From Henricia sp. BOLD:AAB3569 (Eukaryota; Echinodermata; Asteroidea; Spinulosida; Echinasteridae), in contig JBBELK010000095.1 of the NCBI GenBank assembly GCA_037783545.1, positions 1,803,001 to 1,867,000 on the forward strand: a stretch of DNA of 64,000 nucleotides. Direction: 5' to 3'. The stretch's first letter is position 1; every line of letters starts with the position of its first letter. The position numbers were made by a program, and so were the translations under genes. The notes below the pieces were generated by a model. That model was not told where the DNA came from and did no database searches. It worked only from the letters and a program-made list of their open reading frames with translations. This document shows positions 62,601 through 64,000 of this stretch, one piece after another.

Positions 62601-63755
62601 AGGATAAATATCTCATAACATTTTGTAATTTGTCGGCAAAGTCAGTATAATTAGCTTTAGGGGGTTTGTAAATGACACCAGCTACAATGTTTTTAGCATT
62701 ATCATTTTTAACTTCTATAAAAATTGATTCCATTGCGGTAGTAGAAATGCAAAATTCACTTTTGATTTCGTAAGTAATATCATTTTTGATGTAAACGGCA
62801 ACACCGCCGCCACTTGTATAATTTCTATTTACTGTTTCGAGATTATAACCAGGAAGTGAAAATTGAGTTAGATTGTGGGATTCCTTAAGCCAAGTCTCTG
62901 TTAGGGCAATTATGGAAAATTCCGAGAGAGACTGGAGAAGAGTTCGCAAACTTTCAAAGTTTTTTGAGAGGCTTCTGATGTTAAAATGTATTAAACTGAG
63001 ATTGGTGTCAAATGGACAATGGCTATGTTGGAGATTAAGGAACTCTTCAGGGCTGGCATATACACAATTTTGAAGTAAACTAACGGTGTTATCTGAATCA
63101 TGTATATCTTCATCTGTTAATGAGGGGGGATCGAGAATCAGTGAATCTATATAGTCTCGAAAGGGGGTTTGGTGAAGATTGATGCGGTCATTCATGACAT
63201 GTTGGAATTCCAGATTATCTAAATTATTAAAAGGCAAGTTTTCAGCTAGACACATGGGGCATATCCAAATGTCATCACTATTTGTCAGGTCAGTATAATC
63301 TCTGTGTGTCAGGTTTGTACATTTTAAGTGGATCCAAGTATTACAGATATCGCATAGTATTCCATTCTGGTTAGATTTTACCGGTTTTTTACAAAAAGAA
63401 CATGGACATTTAACTGGCATAATTGAGTAGGTATAAATAAATTAAATATAAAACGAAAATACGTTGAAATCGTACACAAACTACATGCAATGAGACAAGA
63501 AACGAAAAACCACAGACAAAAAAACATAAGGCTCCGTCAATAATAATTGGATGAAAATCCATAATGGGGGCAAAATAAATAAATAAAAAGCGAATATTGT
63601 TATAATAACGAAAAGTACTAGTAAAGAATCACATAACTGTACGCCACTGCAATTTAAAAAGTAGCCTAAGCCACACAATAATATCCAAACAAGAGATGAG
63701 GGCACAAGGCCCGGTGGCGTCTCTCATGGGACTCTTTATTAGGGTTATTTATAAG
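59696..63755 (-). mobile_element. LINE retrotransposon, CR1/L2/Jockey superfamily, full-length or nearly so
   Basis: Encloses the intact minus-strand ORF at 60169-63420. The 3'UTR runs from 60168 down to about 59696. Its last bases on the minus strand include AATAAA followed by GTGAACTG, directly at the end of the tandem array. The 5'UTR lies to the right of 63420; its limit is uncertain, and a (TCAAA)4 run at 63756-63775 is used as a provisional edge. I could not identify a target-site duplication because the two flanks are unrelated. Confidence 0.7.
60169..63420 (-). CDS. LINE ORF: PHD finger - AP-like endonuclease - reverse transcriptase (1083 aa)
   Basis: Single uninterrupted frame beginning at ATG 63420-63418, with an in-frame TAA shortly upstream supporting this start. 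Residues 7-57 form a PHD-type zinc finger with C4HC3 spacing (Cys7, 10, 23, 26, His31, Cys34, 54, 57). An exonuclease-endonuclease-phosphatase domain spans ~140-355 (N147, E175, the GDLN motif near 283-286, SDH at 348-350). Reverse transcriptase spans ~630-890: 'YRPISI' ~651, 'DFSKAFDTLDH' ~722, 'GVPQGSILGPLLF' ~778, and the catalytic FADD at 809-812. The C-terminal region resembles CR1/L2-type LINEs. It would copy its own RNA by target-primed reverse transcription. All catalytic motifs are intact, so the copy is young. I do not assign a clade. Confidence 0.9.
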   Translation of the reverse strand: MPVKCPCSFCKKPVKSNQNGILCDICNTWIHLKCTNLTHRDYTDLTNSDDIWICPMCLAENLPFNNLDNLEFQHVMNDRINLHQTPFRDYIDSLILDPPSLTDEDIHDSDNTVSLLQNCVYASPEEFLNLQHSHCPFDTNLSLIHFNIRSLSKNFESLRTLLQSLSEFSIIALTETWLKESHNLTQFSLPGYNLETVNRNYTSGGGVAVYIKNDITYEIKSEFCISTTAMESIFIEVKNDNAKNIVAGVIYKPPKANYTDFADKLQNVMRYLSSNDKKGLICGDLNINLLNSENNNTQDFLETMYSHSFVPLVDKPTRITKNSATLIDNIFSNILPVPKSVILISDLSDHLPVSTSIPIKNKISRKIVQSVRNYSNEGIDRLNADLHHADWSSVHESDNVNDAYSNFYRILIGYYDKNIPQKKTRAKKIKSNAPWITESLLKSINVKNKLYRKFICKPNEENHSNYTRYKNILTNVLRNAKKKYYSSEFNRERNNISNTWKIINALLNKTNPSQKLTAINENGKLINDATAMAEHFNSYFANIGPNLAQKIPQSSTSFFDYLSEPSQNCVFFTPATKYEVKDIIDDLPNKKSTGLDDISVSVIKKVIDSIIDPLTHIINMSLLSGIFPSDLKVAKVIPIYKSGESDLVNNYRPISILSQFSKILEKIVYKRTFAFLQQNNTLSNSQFGFRAKHSTTHAILHLCNTIIEGFENSQHTLGIFLDFSKAFDTLDHDILLNKLNHYGIRGTPLAWFRSYLNQRKQHVFINGCASTSRTLTCGVPQGSILGPLLFLLYINDITKSSDILSFILFADDSNIFYSHKNILTLVDTVNSELNSITDWIRANKLSLNLSKTSCMLFSNSLNKLPNDICINNFKINETNSTKFLGIFIDNKLSWKTHIDYTCKVVSKNIGVINRLKHLLPNDICIMLYNSLILSYINYGILAWGNACNQYVSRILLLQKRVIRIISHSDYRAHTDPLFKHYELLKVNDIYLYQLGIFMFQLSKNNVPKYLQLPFIKNEHLHSHYTRQVHHYHLQAIRTNLGKKCVTFEGPKLWNSLDPNLKSQEKLPAFKTEFKTFLLTKYAD

Positions 63756-64000
63756 TCAAATCAAATCAAATCAAAGGGCAAACAAAATGGCTGATGATGT
63801 CAGAAAGCAAGCAGTGAGTAGGCCTAATAGACCGGCCCGGAGCCTTACGCACACAAAGGAACTGGCACACTATAGAACACACGTGAGCATGCCAATCCAA
63901 CCGCGCGCGAAAAACCCCAAACAGGTCCATGATCAGGCAAAACAAGATAAACAAAATCAGGTTAAATTATCAAGTTGCGGAAAGTTGGTGATGGTTTGCT
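63421..64000. other. LINE 5'UTR/promoter followed by unassigned flank
   Basis: The part next to 63421 is presumably LINE 5'UTR. A CAAAATGGC word (~63784), similar to a YY1 site, lies just beyond the (TCAAA)4 run. No array sequence is recognisable here, so the tandem array does not continue on this side. I see no supported gene. Confidence 0.4.

Noticed and set aside
63421-64000. Small minus-strand open frames right of the LINE ORF
   Set aside because: Short frames (62-74 codons) in probable LINE 5'UTR or flank, with no family resemblance.

Overview
The window looks like nuclear DNA of an invertebrate animal, most likely a marine deuterostome (echinoderm or relative). The evidence is spliced genes with consensus GT/AG sites, a PLAT/polycystin-1-family gene (this family is expanded in sea urchins and relatives), an intact CR1/L2/Jockey-type LINE, a decayed Penelope-like element, several short inverted-repeat transposons, and intronic AGGCCTA-rich sequence. 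The organism is inferred, not proven.

Positions 1-59695 are one tandem array of a unit of about 9.95 kb. Five units are complete (U1 1-9952, U2 9953-19904, U3 19905-29838, U4 29839-39777, U5 39778-50007) and a sixth is cut short (U6 50008-59695). They appear over 99% identical by eye and differ by scattered substitutions, a few small indels and one 285-bp transposon insertion in U5. The array continues to the left of the window.

Each unit supplies one copy of a five-exon gene on the + strand. Exons 1-4 lie near the right end of one unit and exon 5 near the left end of the next. Spliced in silico, the exons join in frame (59+190+191+186+1108 nt) and encode 577 aa: signal peptide, a short ectodomain, TM1, a PLAT-like domain, TM2-TM3, a cytosolic loop with a 32-residue duplication, and TM4-TM5, then a stop. 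This corresponds to the middle of polycystin-1/REJ proteins without the large ectodomain, the GPS/GAIN region or the C-terminal channel half. Five complete copies, one exon-5-only copy (left edge) and one copy lacking exon 5 (right end) are present.

Between genes (about 5.6 kb, for example 1906-7515) I see no protein gene. The interval holds a 3'UTR-like segment with five Pumilio-type sites, a pyrimidine tract with G-quadruplex potential on the minus strand, several inverted-repeat elements, a Penelope GIY-YIG remnant, and a CpG-rich promoter candidate just upstream of exon 1.

The array stops abruptly at 59695, where the 3' end of a minus-strand LINE begins. The LINE has one intact 1083-aa ORF (PHD finger, endonuclease, reverse transcriptase; 60169-63420). 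Array sequence does not resume to its right (63421-64000).
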